DNA of 64,000 bases from Competibacter sp963695105 (GCA_963695105.1 CAVOGC010000055.1:248001-312000), one strand, 5' to 3'. Numbered from the stretch's first letter, positions 1 to 9,149 are shown. Numbers and translations: made by a program. Notes: a model not told the origin generated them from the sequence alone.

Positions 1-519
1 TCGCCGGATGGCCCCGGCTGACCGAACGCTTTGGACAGCGAATTTCGGGTCTTGGCGGCGGCCGAACCCAGCAGCATGGCAGCGTGCTCGGCGGCCAGCC
101 AATGGCGCAATCCGTCCTCGGGCATTCGATCCAACAGCAGCAGAGTGACTACCCGACTCATGTCCTTGCCCAGCGCCAACCGTACTTGCCGCATGTCATA
201 CAGGGCGGTTTGGCAACGCGAATCGCACCCCCCGGCCGAACCGGGATAAACCAGCACCCAATGCCCGCGCAACGCCGCATGATCGACGCGACTCTTCTCT
301 ACCGGATCAAACCGCAAGTCCAGGGGACGGGCCGGATCCAGCAATTCGCCGTGCTGGACGGAACCCGACGGGCCGCCAACGGTCGACCAGCAACCAGGCG
401 GCCATCAGCGGCAGCGCAAAACAGGCAATGACCAACAGCAGAAACAACCGCCGCCGCCAAGATGCCGGGATTGAAGGAAGATTGACTGAAACCGAATCAA
501 CGCTCATTACAGGACTCAT
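1..519 (-). CDS. Cytochrome-oxidase-cluster transmembrane protein, frameshifted and cut by window edge
   Basis: The start ATG overlaps the SURF1 stop (ATGA). The N-terminus is a short polar stretch followed by one hydrophobic helix ending AAWLLVDRWRPVG. After about residue 40 the reading frame goes wrong and stops near 307. In the next frame a convincing continuation runs to the window edge: SVQHGELLDPARPLDLRF, then WVLVYPGSAGGCDSRCQ, then LYDMRQVRLALGKDMSRV. This pattern matches the small SCO-like membrane proteins found beside SURF1 in heme-copper oxidase clusters, with a CxxxC (CDSRC) motif. One extra base around 372-380 would explain the break. The function is inferred as oxidase assembly. 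The C-terminus lies beyond position 1. Confidence 0.6.
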
Positions 520-1247
520 TCCGAACGCGGCAACCGGCGCACGCTGGCGAAAACGTAAAGAATGATCAAGGCCGCCGCCAAAGCAAACCATTGTACGGCA
601 TAACCGCGATGACGCTCCGGCCCAAGACCGCCGAACTGGGGCCGCCAGTCACGCCAGTAACCCTCCGGCGCTTCCGGAGCCAGAAGGATCACCGCCGGTT
701 GCAACGGATACCCGAGGATTGCGGATAATCGTTGGTAATCGACATAAGGTATCACCCGCGGCCAGCGCCGGTCAGCCCCAGCCGCATCGCCCAGCCGCAG
801 TCCTGGGGACACGGGCTGTGACAACCAACCGCCGACGATCACTCTGTCCGCCGGCACACCAATATCCGGCAACACTTGCCGGGACTCCCCCAAGGGTACC
901 CAGCCGCGGTTGACCAGGATGGCGCCTCCGGCCATCTGCAGCGGTGTCAGCACATGATATCCCGGCCGGCCATCGCGCACTTGGTTGTCCAGTAGCAATT
1001 GATGCTCGCCGTCGTAACGGCCGCTGGCGATCACATGGAGGTAACGGTTGGCGGAATCGGCGGGGTCAACCTCGGTCAGGGCCACCGGCGGCTCAGCAAA
1101 CCGCCCGGCGAAGGTGGTCTGAAGTTCCGCCTTTTGCCACGCCCGGTCCAACTGCCAGTAGCCCAACGCCAGCAGCACGGGCAACAACAATAGCACGGCG
1201 ATGGTGGACGCCCAGCCCGGACAGAAACGCCACACTCCGAATCGCAT
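516..1247 (-). CDS. SURF1 family cytochrome oxidase biogenesis protein
   Basis: A 243-residue protein with the SURF1 plan: an N-terminal helix (about 13-30, ending ALGYWQLDRAWQKAEL), a periplasmic domain with the typical GRYDGEHQLLLDNQ and ILVNRGWVPLG stretches, and a C-terminal helix (about 215-235, GYAVQWFALAAALIILYVF). SURF1 proteins help insert heme a into subunit I of cytochrome oxidase. It lies downstream of coxC on the same strand and its stop overlaps the start of the next gene by an ATGA. The length is normal for bacterial members, and family identity is clear from the GYAVQWF C-terminal helix. Confidence 0.93.
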   Translation of the reverse strand: MRFGVWRFCPGWASTIAVLLLLPVLLALGYWQLDRAWQKAELQTTFAGRFAEPPVALTEVDPADSANRYLHVIASGRYDGEHQLLLDNQVRDGRPGYHVLTPLQMAGGAILVNRGWVPLGESRQVLPDIGVPADRVIVGGWLSQPVSPGLRLGDAAGADRRWPRVIPYVDYQRLSAILGYPLQPAVILLAPEAPEGYWRDWRPQFGGLGPERHRGYAVQWFALAAALIILYVFASVRRLPRSE

Positions 1248-1347
1248 CCCGCGTCAAACCCTCACTGTGGGGCGTACCGTCAATGGCTCGCCGTTTCGGG
1301 TATACTCGCGGAAATTGTCCTCCACACCGCCCGGAACGACGCCATCC

Positions 1348-1555
1348 ATGATATTCAAGATCATCGTCATCCTCATCCTGTCTGATGATTCTCGCCAGTC
1401 TGGGTTCCGGGTTGGTCTTCCTGATTCGGGATGGAGGGCGACGCAGCCCCCGCACGGTCAAGGCGCTGACCGTGCGGATAGCACTATCGATCGGGTTGTT
1501 CATCCTGCTGATGCTCGCCTACGCCACCGGGATAATTTCCCCGCATGGCCTGTAG
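1348..1555 (+). CDS. DUF2909 twin-transmembrane protein (frameshifted)
   Basis: A small gene on the opposite strand between SURF1 and coxC. ATG 1348 starts MIFKIIVILIL, then the frame runs into unrelated residues. Skipping one base at about 1381 restores a complete protein, LMILASLGSGLVFLIRDGG followed by RSPRTVKALTVRIALS and a second helix ending TGIISPHGL with TAG at 1553-1555. Two hydrophobic helices around a short basic loop with RTVKALTVRIALS is the DUF2909 pattern, a family commonly found in cytochrome oxidase clusters. The corrected length is about 68 residues. The single-base insertion may be a sequencing error. The molecular role is unknown. Confidence 0.65.
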
Positions 1556-1572
1556 CCGAACCCACTGGCGGC

Positions 1573-2445
1573 TTACAACCAATAGACGAAGATAAACAAT
1601 CCCAGCCAAACCACATCCACGAAGTGCCAGTACCAAGCCGCCGCCTCAAAGGCAAAATGCCGCTGTGGGGTAAAGTGTCCGGCCAGACTGCGAAACAGCA
1701 TCACGGCCAGAATGATCGCCCCAATGGTCACATGCAAACCGTGAAATCCGGTTAGCATGAAAAAGGTGGACCCATAGATACCGCTGCCCAGGGTCAGGTG
1801 CAAGGCATGGTAGGCATGACTGTATTCGTAGACTTGAAGGCTCAGAAATAGCACGCCCAAGGCGACTGTCGCCGCCAGTCCCTTCAGCAACTGCGGGCGA
1901 TTCTCCTCGATCAAGCCCCAATGCGCCCAAGTGAGTGTCGCGCCGCTGCTAAGCAGGATCAGCGTATTGATGGCCGGCAGCCCCCAGGGGTGCATCGGCG
2001 CGAAGAAGCCACCGACGTCGCTCGGGCCGTTGGTGGGCCAAGCCGCCTCGTAACCAGACCAGAGCAGGCCGTGGGTCAGCACGCCGTGACTGGTCTCTCC
2101 ACCCAGCCACGGCACCGAATAGGCACGGGCGTAGAACAGGGCACCGAAAAACGCCGCGAAAAACATCACTTCCGAAAAGATGAACCACCCCATCCCCCAG
2201 CGGAAGGAACGGTCCATCTGGTCGCTGTAAAGCCCCTTCTCGCTTTCGCGAACCACCGTGCTGAACCAGCCGAACATGGTGATCACAATCAGTGCAAGAC
2301 CGGTCAGCAGCAGCGTACTGCCTCCTCCGTTCAGCAGCGTGGCCCCGCCCAGCATCAACGTGAACAGACTGATGGTGGCAATGATTGGCCAGTGACTTTG
2401 ATTTGGTACGTAATAATGGTCTGGCGCATGCTCCGCGTGCGTCAT
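1573..2445 (-). CDS. coxC: Cytochrome c oxidase subunit III
   Basis: A 290-residue integral membrane protein with about seven hydrophobic helices. Subunit III hallmarks include DRSFRWGMGWFIFSEVMFFAAFF, a loop rich in aromatic and Gly residues, GFHGLHVTIGAIIL and the C-terminal AAWYWHFVDVVWLGLFIFV. It stabilises the aa3 oxidase and proton uptake through subunit I. The start MTHAEHAPDHYYVPNQ fits the family N-terminus. It follows ctaG on the minus strand, and the DUF2909 gene lies just past its stop on the other strand. The frame is intact, unlike several of its neighbours. Confidence 0.96.
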   Translation of the reverse strand: MTHAEHAPDHYYVPNQSHWPIIATISLFTLMLGGATLLNGGGSTLLLTGLALIVITMFGWFSTVVRESEKGLYSDQMDRSFRWGMGWFIFSEVMFFAAFFGALFYARAYSVPWLGGETSHGVLTHGLLWSGYEAAWPTNGPSDVGGFFAPMHPWGLPAINTLILLSSGATLTWAHWGLIEENRPQLLKGLAATVALGVLFLSLQVYEYSHAYHALHLTLGSGIYGSTFFMLTGFHGLHVTIGAIILAVMLFRSLAGHFTPQRHFAFEAAAWYWHFVDVVWLGLFIFVYWL

Positions 2446-2497
2446 TGGCTTATCCCCCCATAGGTAGCGTTCATTGCGGGCGGGCAGTCATCCGCCA

Positions 2498-3052
2498 TCA
2501 ACCGCCCGCGTCGTCAATTCTAAAAAAAGTGTAGGACAGTGTCACCGTGCGCACGTCGGGCGGCAAATCCGGGTCGATGCGGAATGTGACCGGCATTTCC
2601 TTCCCTTCCCCGGCCTGGAATCGCTGGCGGTTGAAACAAAAGCACTCGATCTTCTGGAAATGCGATGCCGCCAATCCCGGCGCAACGCTGGGTATCGCCT
2701 GACCCGTCATCGGCTGACTGGCCACGTTTTTGGCCCAAAAATGGGTCTGGTAGAACTGACCTGGATGCACCTGCATGCGAGCAATCTGCGGCGCGAATTC
2801 CCACGGCGCACCCATATTCAAGTTGGCGACGAACTCCACGGTCACCGTGCGCGATTCATCGATCTTCATCGGCCCCGCCACCGCCGCGCGGCCATCCGTC
2901 TTGCCGTTCAAACCGGTGATCTCACAAAACACATCGTACAACGGCACCAAGGCGAAGCCGAAACCGAACATCGCCGCCGTTAACAATAGCAGGCGTCGCA
3001 CCATCCGCCGGTTTGCGACCGTCAAGCCCGCCTCCCGAGTTTCCATCGTCAT
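2498..3052 (-). CDS. ctaG: Cytochrome c oxidase assembly protein CtaG/Cox11
   Basis: A 184-residue protein with one N-terminal membrane helix (about 17-40, LLLLTAAMFGFGFALVPLYDVFCEITG) and a periplasmic immunoglobulin-like domain. The copper-binding CFCF motif is present in FQKIECFCFNRQ, and the first conserved Cys is in the YDVFCEITG segment. Cox11 delivers copper to the CuB site of subunit I. A purine-rich GGAGGGG stretch precedes the ATG. It sits between the small assembly protein and coxC on the same strand, so it is very probably part of the cox operon. Confidence 0.95.
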   Translation of the reverse strand: MTMETREAGLTVANRRMVRRLLLLTAAMFGFGFALVPLYDVFCEITGLNGKTDGRAAVAGPMKIDESRTVTVEFVANLNMGAPWEFAPQIARMQVHPGQFYQTHFWAKNVASQPMTGQAIPSVAPGLAASHFQKIECFCFNRQRFQAGEGKEMPVTFRIDPDLPPDVRTVTLSYTFFRIDDAGG

Positions 3053-3065
3053 CGCCCCTCCATGA

Positions 3066-3215
3066 TCAAGAAGAGACCGCCATCATCAAAATAAAGCCGG
3101 CATAGAACACCGCGGCCAGTACAGCCAACGCGAACGCCGTGCGGCCAACCCGCGCGGCACGGTCGTCGGCATCAACGGGTTTGGCCGCGCTTTTTAGCTC
3201 TGCCTGCACGCTCAC
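3066..3215 (-). CDS. Small cytochrome oxidase assembly protein (about 49 aa)
   Basis: A short gene between coxA and ctaG. The best start is GTG at 3213-3215, overlapping the coxA stop as GTGA; an upstream ATG at 3272 would lie inside coxA. The product begins with a charged segment (VSVQAELKSAAKPVDADDRA), then has a single hydrophobic helix, FALAVLAAVFYAGFILMMAV. Single-helix proteins at this position between subunit I and Cox11 are known in proteobacterial oxidase operons as small assembly proteins. Identification rests on position and topology more than on motifs. Confidence 0.75.
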   Translation of the reverse strand: MSVQAELKSAAKPVDADDRAARVGRTAFALAVLAAVFYAGFILMMAVSS

Positions 3216-4808
3216 TTGATTTCGGGTGCGGTGGTGAAGGTGTGATACGGCGGAGGCGAACTCAGCGTCCACTCCAAGCCCTGCGCGCCTTCCCAGACCT
3301 GGTCCGTCGCCTTCGCGCCGCCACGAATGGTCTGGATGACGTTATACAGGAAGAACAGTTGCGAAAAGCCGAACAGGAACGCACCGACCGTGGACACCAT
3401 GTTGAACTCGGTGAACTGCAGGGCATAGTCGGGGATACGGCGCGGCATGCCGGCCAACCCCAGGAAATGCTGGGGGAAGAACAACACATTGACCCCGATC
3501 ACCGACAACCAGAAATGCAGCTTGCCCAGTTTTTCGTTGTACATGTGGCCGGTCCACTTCGGCAGCCAGTAATAAGCCGCGGCCATGATCGAGAACACCG
3601 CGCCCGGCACCAGCACGTAGTGGAAGTGCGCCACCACGAAATAGGTATCGTGGTACTGGAAATCGGCCGGCGCGATCGCCAGCATCAGCCCGGAGAAGCC
3701 GCCGATCGTGAACAGAATCACGAAGGCGATGGCGAACAGCATCGGTGTTTCGAAGGTCATCGCACCGCGCCACATGGTCGAGACCCAGTTGAACACCTTC
3801 ACGCCAGTCGGCACCGCGATCAGCATGGTCGCGTACATGAAAAACAGTTCGCCAGCCAGCGGCATCCCCACCGTGAACATGTGATGGGCCCAGACGATGA
3901 AGGACAGGAAGGCAATCGAGGCAGTGGCGTAGACCATCGAGGCGTAGCCGAACAGCGGCTTGCGGGCGAAGGTCGGGATGATCTGCGAAATGATCCCGAA
4001 CGCCGGCAGGATCATGATGTAGACCTCGGGATGGCCGAAAAACCAGAAGATATGCTGGAACATGACCGGGTCGCCGCCACCGGCGGCGTTGAAGAACGAG
4101 GTGCCGAAGAACTTGTCGGTCAGCAGCATGGTCACCGCGCCGGCCAGCACCGGCATGACCGCGATCAGCAGGAACGCGGTGATCAGCCAAGTCCACACGA
4201 ACAGCGGCATCTTCATCAGGGTCATGCCGGGCGCGCGCAGGTTGAGAATGGTGGCGATGATGTTGATCGCACCCATGATCGAGGATGCACCCATCATGTG
4301 GATCGCCAGGATCACGAACGGAAAGGCGTTGCCGGTCTGTAATACCAGCGGCGGATACAAAGTCCAACCGCCGGCCGGGCCACCACCGGGCATGAACAGC
4401 GTGGACAGCAACAAGGTAAACGCAAACGGCATGATCCAGAACGACCAGTTGTTCATGCGCGGCAGCGCCATGTCCGGCGCGCCAACCATCATCGGAATCA
4501 GCCAGTTGGCCAATCCGACGAAGGCCGGCATCACCGCGCCGAAGATCATCACCAGCGCGTGCAGGGTGGTCATCTGGTTGAAGAAGTGCGGATCGACAAT
4601 CTGCAGGCCCGGCTGGAACAGCTCGGCGCGGATCACCAGCGCCATCGCTCCGCCGATGAAAAACATCATCAACGAAAACAGCAGATAAAGCGTGCCGATA
4701 TCCTTGTGATTGGTGGTCAACAACCAGCGGCTCAGGCCGTGTGCCGGTCCGTGAGCGTGATCATCGTGGCGCGTGATCGTGATCGGTGGTATGCGATGCC
4801 GTGCTCAT
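3212..4808 (-). CDS. coxA: Cytochrome c oxidase subunit I (aa3 type), N-terminal frameshift
   Basis: The catalytic subunit of the terminal oxidase, with twelve helices. Motifs visible are WFFGHPEVYIMILPAFG (CuB His and the cross-linked His-Tyr), the WAHHMFTVGMP segment and HDTYFVVAHFHYVL (heme a and a3 ligands). An uninterrupted frame runs from a TTG at 4723 (LLTTNHKDIGTLY). Upstream, an ATG at 4806-4808 overlapping the coxB stop (ATGA) encodes MSTASHTTDHDHAP, and the His-rich N-terminus continues as DDHAHGPAHGLSRW only if one extra base at about 4766-4772 is ignored. The start is therefore placed at 4808. If the frameshift is real, translation would need to begin at 4723. Confidence 0.95.
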
Positions 4809-5659
4809 AGAGTCTGACCTCCAGGAACGATGGGAGCGCGCGAGTCGTTTTGCGCGGTTTGCGAGGTTGAGTCTTTCTTCATCTGCTCCAGCCATTGCTG
4901 GAATTCCGCCTCGGGCAGTGCCTTAACGACGACCGGCATGAAGCCGTGATCCTTGCCGCATAGTTCGGCGCACTGGCCGCGATAAACGCCTGGTTTCTCG
5001 ATCAGCGTCCAGTTTTCATTGATGAAACCGGGAATGGCGTCTCTCTTCCAGCCCAGATCGGGCACCCACCAGGAATGAATCACGTCGGCGGAGGTGGTCA
5101 GGATGCGGATTTTCTTGCCGACCGGCACCACCAGCGGGTTGTCCACTTCCAGCAGATAATGCTCGCCCTTGGCGGCGACATTGCGGATCTGGGCCTGCGG
5201 AGTGGAAAGGGTACTGAAGAACTTGACGCCATCGTCCAGGTAATCGTACTGCCAGCGCCACTGATAGCCGGTGACCTTGATGGTCAACTCGGCGTCCCGA
5301 GCGTCGGCCATGCGGACCAAGGTGCCGGTGGCGGGAACCGCCATGCCGATCAGAATCATCATCGGGACAATCGTCCACAAAACTTCGACCAAGGTGCTCT
5401 CGTGGAACTGGGCCGGCACCGCGCCGCGCGATTTGCGGTGATGGTAGATCGACCAGAACATGACCCCGAACACCACCACGCCGATGACCACGCAAATCCA
5501 GAAGATCAGCATGTGCAGATCGTAAACATCATGGCTGATGGCGGTGACGCCCCGCGGCATGTTTAACGTCAAATCGGCATGAGCGCCCATGCTCCACGCC
5601 AACAATAGTGCCGCACTCAAGGCGATACCGCCCCCGTGCGCAATGCGACTGGTTGCCAT
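4805..5659 (-). CDS. coxB: Cytochrome c oxidase subunit II
   Basis: The start is taken at ATG 5657-5659 because a strong GGAGGAG ribosome-binding site lies just upstream; an earlier in-frame start at 5728 lacks one. The product has a signal peptide (MATSRIAHGGG...GAHA), two membrane helices (about 55-80 and 95-115) and a cupredoxin domain. CuA ligands are visible in DVIHSWWVPDLG and GQCAELCGKDHGFMP. Subunit II accepts electrons from cytochrome c. No C-terminal cytochrome c domain is present. Its stop overlaps the coxA start by ATGA. It is the first cox gene after a terminator-like hairpin. Confidence 0.96.
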   Translation of the reverse strand: MATSRIAHGGGIALSAALLLAWSMGAHADLTLNMPRGVTAISHDVYDLHMLIFWICVVIGVVVFGVMFWSIYHHRKSRGAVPAQFHESTLVEVLWTIVPMMILIGMAVPATGTLVRMADARDAELTIKVTGYQWRWQYDYLDDGVKFFSTLSTPQAQIRNVAAKGEHYLLEVDNPLVVPVGKKIRILTTSADVIHSWWVPDLGWKRDAIPGFINENWTLIEKPGVYRGQCAELCGKDHGFMPVVVKALPEAEFQQWLEQMKKDSTSQTAQNDSRAPIVPGGQTL

Positions 5660-5719
5660 ACTCCTCCTCGTCTGGATAGCTTGACGCGCCCGGTCTTGTG
5701 GATGCCGGCGGCGCTTGGT

Positions 5720-5754
5720 GTAAAACACACAAAACAGCCGGATTGACTCCGGCT
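5720..5754 (-). terminator. Rho-independent terminator-like hairpin between the DUF2244 gene and coxB
   Basis: AGCCGGA (5736-5742) and TCCGGCT (5748-5754) form a perfect 7-bp stem around a 5-base loop. On the minus strand the stem is followed by a T-rich run (TGTTTTGTGTGTTTTA). It lies directly downstream of the DUF2244 stop, so it should end that transcript and separate it from the cox operon. Confidence 0.7.
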
Positions 5755-5757
5755 ATA

Positions 5758-6255
5758 TCAAGGTGGCGAGATTGATGGATTGATGCGAAGGCAACGGGTC
5801 AGTTCCCGGGCAAGCTCGCATCGCTCTTCTTCGACCAGAAAGCGACCAACTTCAACCGCCCTGCCTTGGGCACGGATCTGCAAGCGACTCGGATACCACT
5901 GCTGGGGACAGCCCGTCAGCACCACCCGCGCCCAATGCCGGGTCAGCACCCAGCGCTGATGGGGGCGTCGCCGACCCCGTTCGATCCGGATGCTGTCCGC
6001 CGCGACGCAGATCACTTCACATTCATGGCAGCGGCAGGTCACATAGTATAGCCCGATCCCCACCGCCAGCAGCTCCAGACCGGCGAACGGCAACACCAGC
6101 CAGAAACCCATGGCCACCAGTGGGATCACCAACATCAGGGTCACCAGGCACAAACCGCCGAACACCCCGAGATTTTGCCGCCACGACAACGACCGGTTGG
6201 GGCGAAGCACATAACAGAATTGACACTCTGCCGTACCACTTTCGAGCGCGAACAT
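5758..6255 (-). CDS. DUF2244 integral membrane protein
   Basis: A 165-residue protein beginning with a short cytoplasmic segment (FCYVLRPNRSLSWRQN), two adjacent hydrophobic helices (about 32-75, including FGGLCLVTLMLVIPLVAMGFW), and a soluble tail with basic residues and the DUF2244-like pattern QRWVLTRHWARVVL. The NRSLSWRQN start and paired helices are typical of DUF2244, a family often encoded immediately upstream of cytochrome oxidase genes. Its biochemical role is not established. A terminator-like hairpin separates it from coxB, so it may be transcribed on its own. Confidence 0.85.
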   Translation of the reverse strand: MFALESGTAECQFCYVLRPNRSLSWRQNLGVFGGLCLVTLMLVIPLVAMGFWLVLPFAGLELLAVGIGLYYVTCRCHECEVICVAADSIRIERGRRRPHQRWVLTRHWARVVLTGCPQQWYPSRLQIRAQGRAVEVGRFLVEEERCELARELTRCLRINPSISPP

Positions 6256-6385
6256 AATCCGGGAATTCCCCCGCTTTGCCTTGCCTTATTAACAAGTAAC
6301 GGGATATGCGATTCTTGTCAATACCCTTGTGCAAAACTAGGGATTTGTACCCTGCGAATTGATGCAAAGGCGGCGAAATGTGGGT

Positions 6386-7285
6386 TCAGTCTTCTTTCCA
6401 GCCGCGGTGGCGCAGTTGCGACAGCGGGAAAACCGCCGGACCCGCCGTCCGGGAGCGCGACGGACTGGAAAGCGGCCCCCAGGCATGGCCATAGACCACC
6501 TCGCAGGTGACCGGCAACAAACCATCGGGACGACGATGCCGCTCGTAGGTCTCCCGCATGATCCGCATCCGCCCCCTACCCGTCAGTCCGCGGGGGCGGC
6601 CGGCGGTCACATTGCCGGCACCGAGCGCCCTGAGGTCGCCTATCAGCCCATCCACATCCCGATAGGTGAGCGTCAATCGCTCGGTGTCCATCACCGGTTC
6701 GGCCAGACGGGTCCGCATCAGGGCGTCGCCGATATCGTGCATGTCGAAAAAAGCGTTGACGTGGTGATAAGCATCGGCGACCGCCCAAGCGCGGCGCAGT
6801 TCGAGCAGAGTATCGGGTCCCAGCGTGCTGAACAGCAGCACGCCGCCCGGCTTGAGCACCCGTTGAAACTCGGCAAACACGCGATCCAAATCCAGCGCCC
6901 ATTGCAGGGCGAGGTTCGAAAAAATCAGGTCGCAACTGGCGTCGGCCAGCGGCAGCGCCTCGGCTTCACCGACCACTCCGTGCAAGGTGCGCAGCCAGGG
7001 CGCGCGTTTGCGGGCCGCCGCCACCATGGCCGGCGCCAGTTCCAGTCCGATCACCCGGGCCTTGCGATATTTCTTCAGTAGCGCCGCCGTGATCGCCCCG
7101 GTTCCGCAGCCGACATCGACGATCGACTCTGGTTTGAGTTTGATCAGGTCCAGTCGTTCCAGCAGCCGGTTACCGATTTCTCGTTGCAGGAAAGCGGCTT
7201 GATCGTAGCTGGCCGCCGCCCGTTCGAACGCCCGGCGCAGCCGCTTCCGGTCAAGCGTAAAGAGTCCGTCGGAAGGTTCATTCAT
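6386..7285 (-). CDS. bioC: Malonyl-[acyl-carrier protein] O-methyltransferase BioC
   Basis: A SAM-dependent methyltransferase of about 299 residues. The start is placed at MNEPSDGLFTLDRKRLRRAF (ATG 7283-7285), overlapping the bioH end by 8 bases; the longer open frame runs through bioH and has no support. The N-terminus RRAFERAAASYDQAAFLQ is diagnostic for BioC. The SAM-binding loop is VDVGCGTGAITAALL, followed by VIGLELAPAMV and a later FSNLALQWALD. BioC methylates malonyl-ACP to begin pimelate synthesis for biotin. It is coupled to bioH, which removes the methyl group at the end. Confidence 0.94.
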   Translation of the reverse strand: MNEPSDGLFTLDRKRLRRAFERAAASYDQAAFLQREIGNRLLERLDLIKLKPESIVDVGCGTGAITAALLKKYRKARVIGLELAPAMVAAARKRAPWLRTLHGVVGEAEALPLADASCDLIFSNLALQWALDLDRVFAEFQRVLKPGGVLLFSTLGPDTLLELRRAWAVADAYHHVNAFFDMHDIGDALMRTRLAEPVMDTERLTLTYRDVDGLIGDLRALGAGNVTAGRPRGLTGRGRMRIMRETYERHRRPDGLLPVTCEVVYGHAWGPLSSPSRSRTAGPAVFPLSQLRHRGWKED

Positions 7286-8099
7286 CGAGAAACGCCCGCA
7301 GTTCGGCCACGAATTCCGGCAAGTGCGAGAAGAACGGCGCATGGCCGGCGCGAGGAAAGATATGCAGGCGCGCATCCGACAGCACATCCCGCATGGCTTC
7401 ACCGGCCGCCGCCGGCACCAGTTGGTCACGCTGCCCCATCAACAGCAGGATCGGACAGGCGATGCGCGGTAACTCGGCGCGCAGGTCGCTGGTTTCGAGC
7501 ATCGTCAGCCCATCTTCCAGCGCCGTCACGTCCGGCTGTCCGTGCTGAAACAACATGGTCTTGAGTCGATGCAACTGAGCCCCGGCGTACTCGCTGCCAT
7601 GCACCTCCAGGGCGATAAACCGCTTGAGTACGGCGCGGTAATCCTGCCGCAACTCCTCCGCAAAGCGGTGCAGTACCGGTCGGGCAATACCGTGTGGCCA
7701 GTCGGATCGTTGCACGAAACAGGGCGTGCTGTTGACCAGCACCAACCGGCTGACCCGTTCCGGCGTGGCCAACGCCACCTGTTGCGCGGCCAGCCCACCC
7801 AGCGACCAACCCACCCAGGCGGCCGGCGCCGGCGTCGCGGTCGCCAGCGCGGAAGCCAGATCGCTCAAGGTGTGACCCGCGGCCGGCAACCGGCTATAGC
7901 CATGCCCCGGCAAATCCAATAGGGTCACCCGATAGTGATCGAGCAAAGATTCCACCACGTCTTCCCAGACGCCGGAATGCATGCCCCAGCCATGCACCAG
8001 CACCACATCCGGTCCGGTCCCGATGGTTTCGGTGTAGAGTGAGGATGCGGCGGAACTCGCTTCAAACATCATATCGCCATCAACGGATGAACTCATCAT
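7278..8099 (-). CDS. bioH: Pimeloyl-[acyl-carrier protein] methyl ester esterase BioH
   Basis: A 273-residue alpha/beta hydrolase. The nucleophile elbow is GWSLGG (Ser99), the oxyanion region is VLVHGWGMHSGVW, and the acid and base are expected in LMGQRDQLVP and the terminal RAGHAPFFSHLPEF. BioH cleaves pimeloyl-ACP methyl ester and ends the BioC-initiated pathway. It precedes bioC on the minus strand with an 8-base overlap, so the pair is an operon. bioF, bioA, bioB and bioD are not in this window. Several closely spaced ATGs leave the exact start open by about ten codons. Confidence 0.93.
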   Translation of the reverse strand: MMSSSVDGDMMFEASSAASSLYTETIGTGPDVVLVHGWGMHSGVWEDVVESLLDHYRVTLLDLPGHGYSRLPAAGHTLSDLASALATATPAPAAWVGWSLGGLAAQQVALATPERVSRLVLVNSTPCFVQRSDWPHGIARPVLHRFAEELRQDYRAVLKRFIALEVHGSEYAGAQLHRLKTMLFQHGQPDVTALEDGLTMLETSDLRAELPRIACPILLLMGQRDQLVPAAAGEAMRDVLSDARLHIFPRAGHAPFFSHLPEFVAELRAFLDE

Positions 8100-8288
8100 G
8101 AGGGTTGTTCCAAGCTATCGAGCCTCCAAGTCAGCGACCCTGTCCCGCGGCAACACCCGATCCGGCCCGATGCGGGCTTCACTGAACGGGGACCGCGATC
8201 ACGCTGCCGGGTTCAGCGGGTTCGGGGCAATTTTCAGCCGGGGCCACAAACCCGCCCTCTTGGTTCATCTGACTTGTCGCACGGCGCC

Positions 8289-9131
8289 ATGACTTCGACC
8301 GCATCCGCCACGGGCTGGCAAGCCCATCTGAATCTCGGCTTTCAGCGTCAGGCCCAGCGCACCATTCTGGGGCAATATGCGCATCACGGCCCCTTGCAAG
8401 TGCAACGGTCGTTCTATCCCGAAGGGGCGGATGTCTGCCACGTTGCGATTCTTCATCCCCCCGGCGGCGTGGTCGGCGGCGATCAACTGCGGATCGACGC
8501 TACCCTCGATCCGGGCGCCCACGCGCTGCTCACCACCCCGGCCGCCGGTAAATTTTACCGCAGCGCCGGCCCGTTCGCCCGACAACTCCAACACCTGACC
8601 GTCGCCGCCGGCGCGGCGCTGGAATGGCTGCCGCAGGAGAACATCGTCTACCAGGGTGCTCGGGCACATGCCTCGACCCGGATCGACTTACAGGGCGACG
8701 CGCGCTTTCTGGGCTGGGAAATCCTCTGCCTGGGTCGGCCGGCGGCCGGCGAGGGATTTGAACACGGTGAGTGCCGGCAGGATTTCGAACTGTGGCGCGA
8801 CGGTGAACCGCTCTACCTGGAGCACGGCCGCTATACTGGTGGAGATCCGGTGCTCGCCGCTGGCTGGGGACTGCAAGGCCAGCCGGCCAGCGCCACCCTG
8901 CTCGCCGCTGGCTCGCCGCCGGGCCTGGTGGCTGATTTGCGCGCTGCCCTGGAGCCGGCGGCCGGCGATGCCGCCCTGGTGTCCGTCAGCCAGTTGGACA
9001 GCGTATTGGTTTGCCGCTATCTGGGTCCATCGGCGAGCCGCGCCCGCCAGCTTCTGACTCTGGCATGGGGCTTGCTCAGACCGGCTCTATTAGACCGCCC
9101 GCCCTGCCCTTCCCGTTTCTGGACCACTTGA
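8289..9131 (+). CDS. ureD: Urease accessory protein UreD
   Basis: A 280-residue protein when started at ATG 8289 (MTSTASATGWQAHLNL). UreD signatures include LGQYAHHGPLQVQRSFYPEG, HPPGGVVGGDQL, LTTPAAGKFYRS and WLPQENIVYQGA. UreD (UreH) binds the urease apoenzyme and forms the scaffold with UreF and UreG that delivers nickel. It is the first gene of a tight ureD-ureA-ureB-ureC series, with 18 bases to ureA. The roughly 190 bases between bioH and ureD hold the divergent promoters, but I could not pick out a clear promoter there. Confidence 0.96.
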   Translation: MTSTASATGWQAHLNLGFQRQAQRTILGQYAHHGPLQVQRSFYPEGADVCHVAILHPPGGVVGGDQLRIDATLDPGAHALLTTPAAGKFYRSAGPFARQLQHLTVAAGAALEWLPQENIVYQGARAHASTRIDLQGDARFLGWEILCLGRPAAGEGFEHGECRQDFELWRDGEPLYLEHGRYTGGDPVLAAGWGLQGQPASATLLAAGSPPGLVADLRAALEPAAGDAALVSVSQLDSVLVCRYLGPSASRARQLLTLAWGLLRPALLDRPPCPSRFWTT

Positions 9132-9149
9132 CCCCATGCGAGAACACTC

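Noticed and set aside
3242..4342. A 366-residue plus-strand frame over coxA
   Set aside because: It is Arg/His/Gln-rich and antisense to cytochrome oxidase subunit I.
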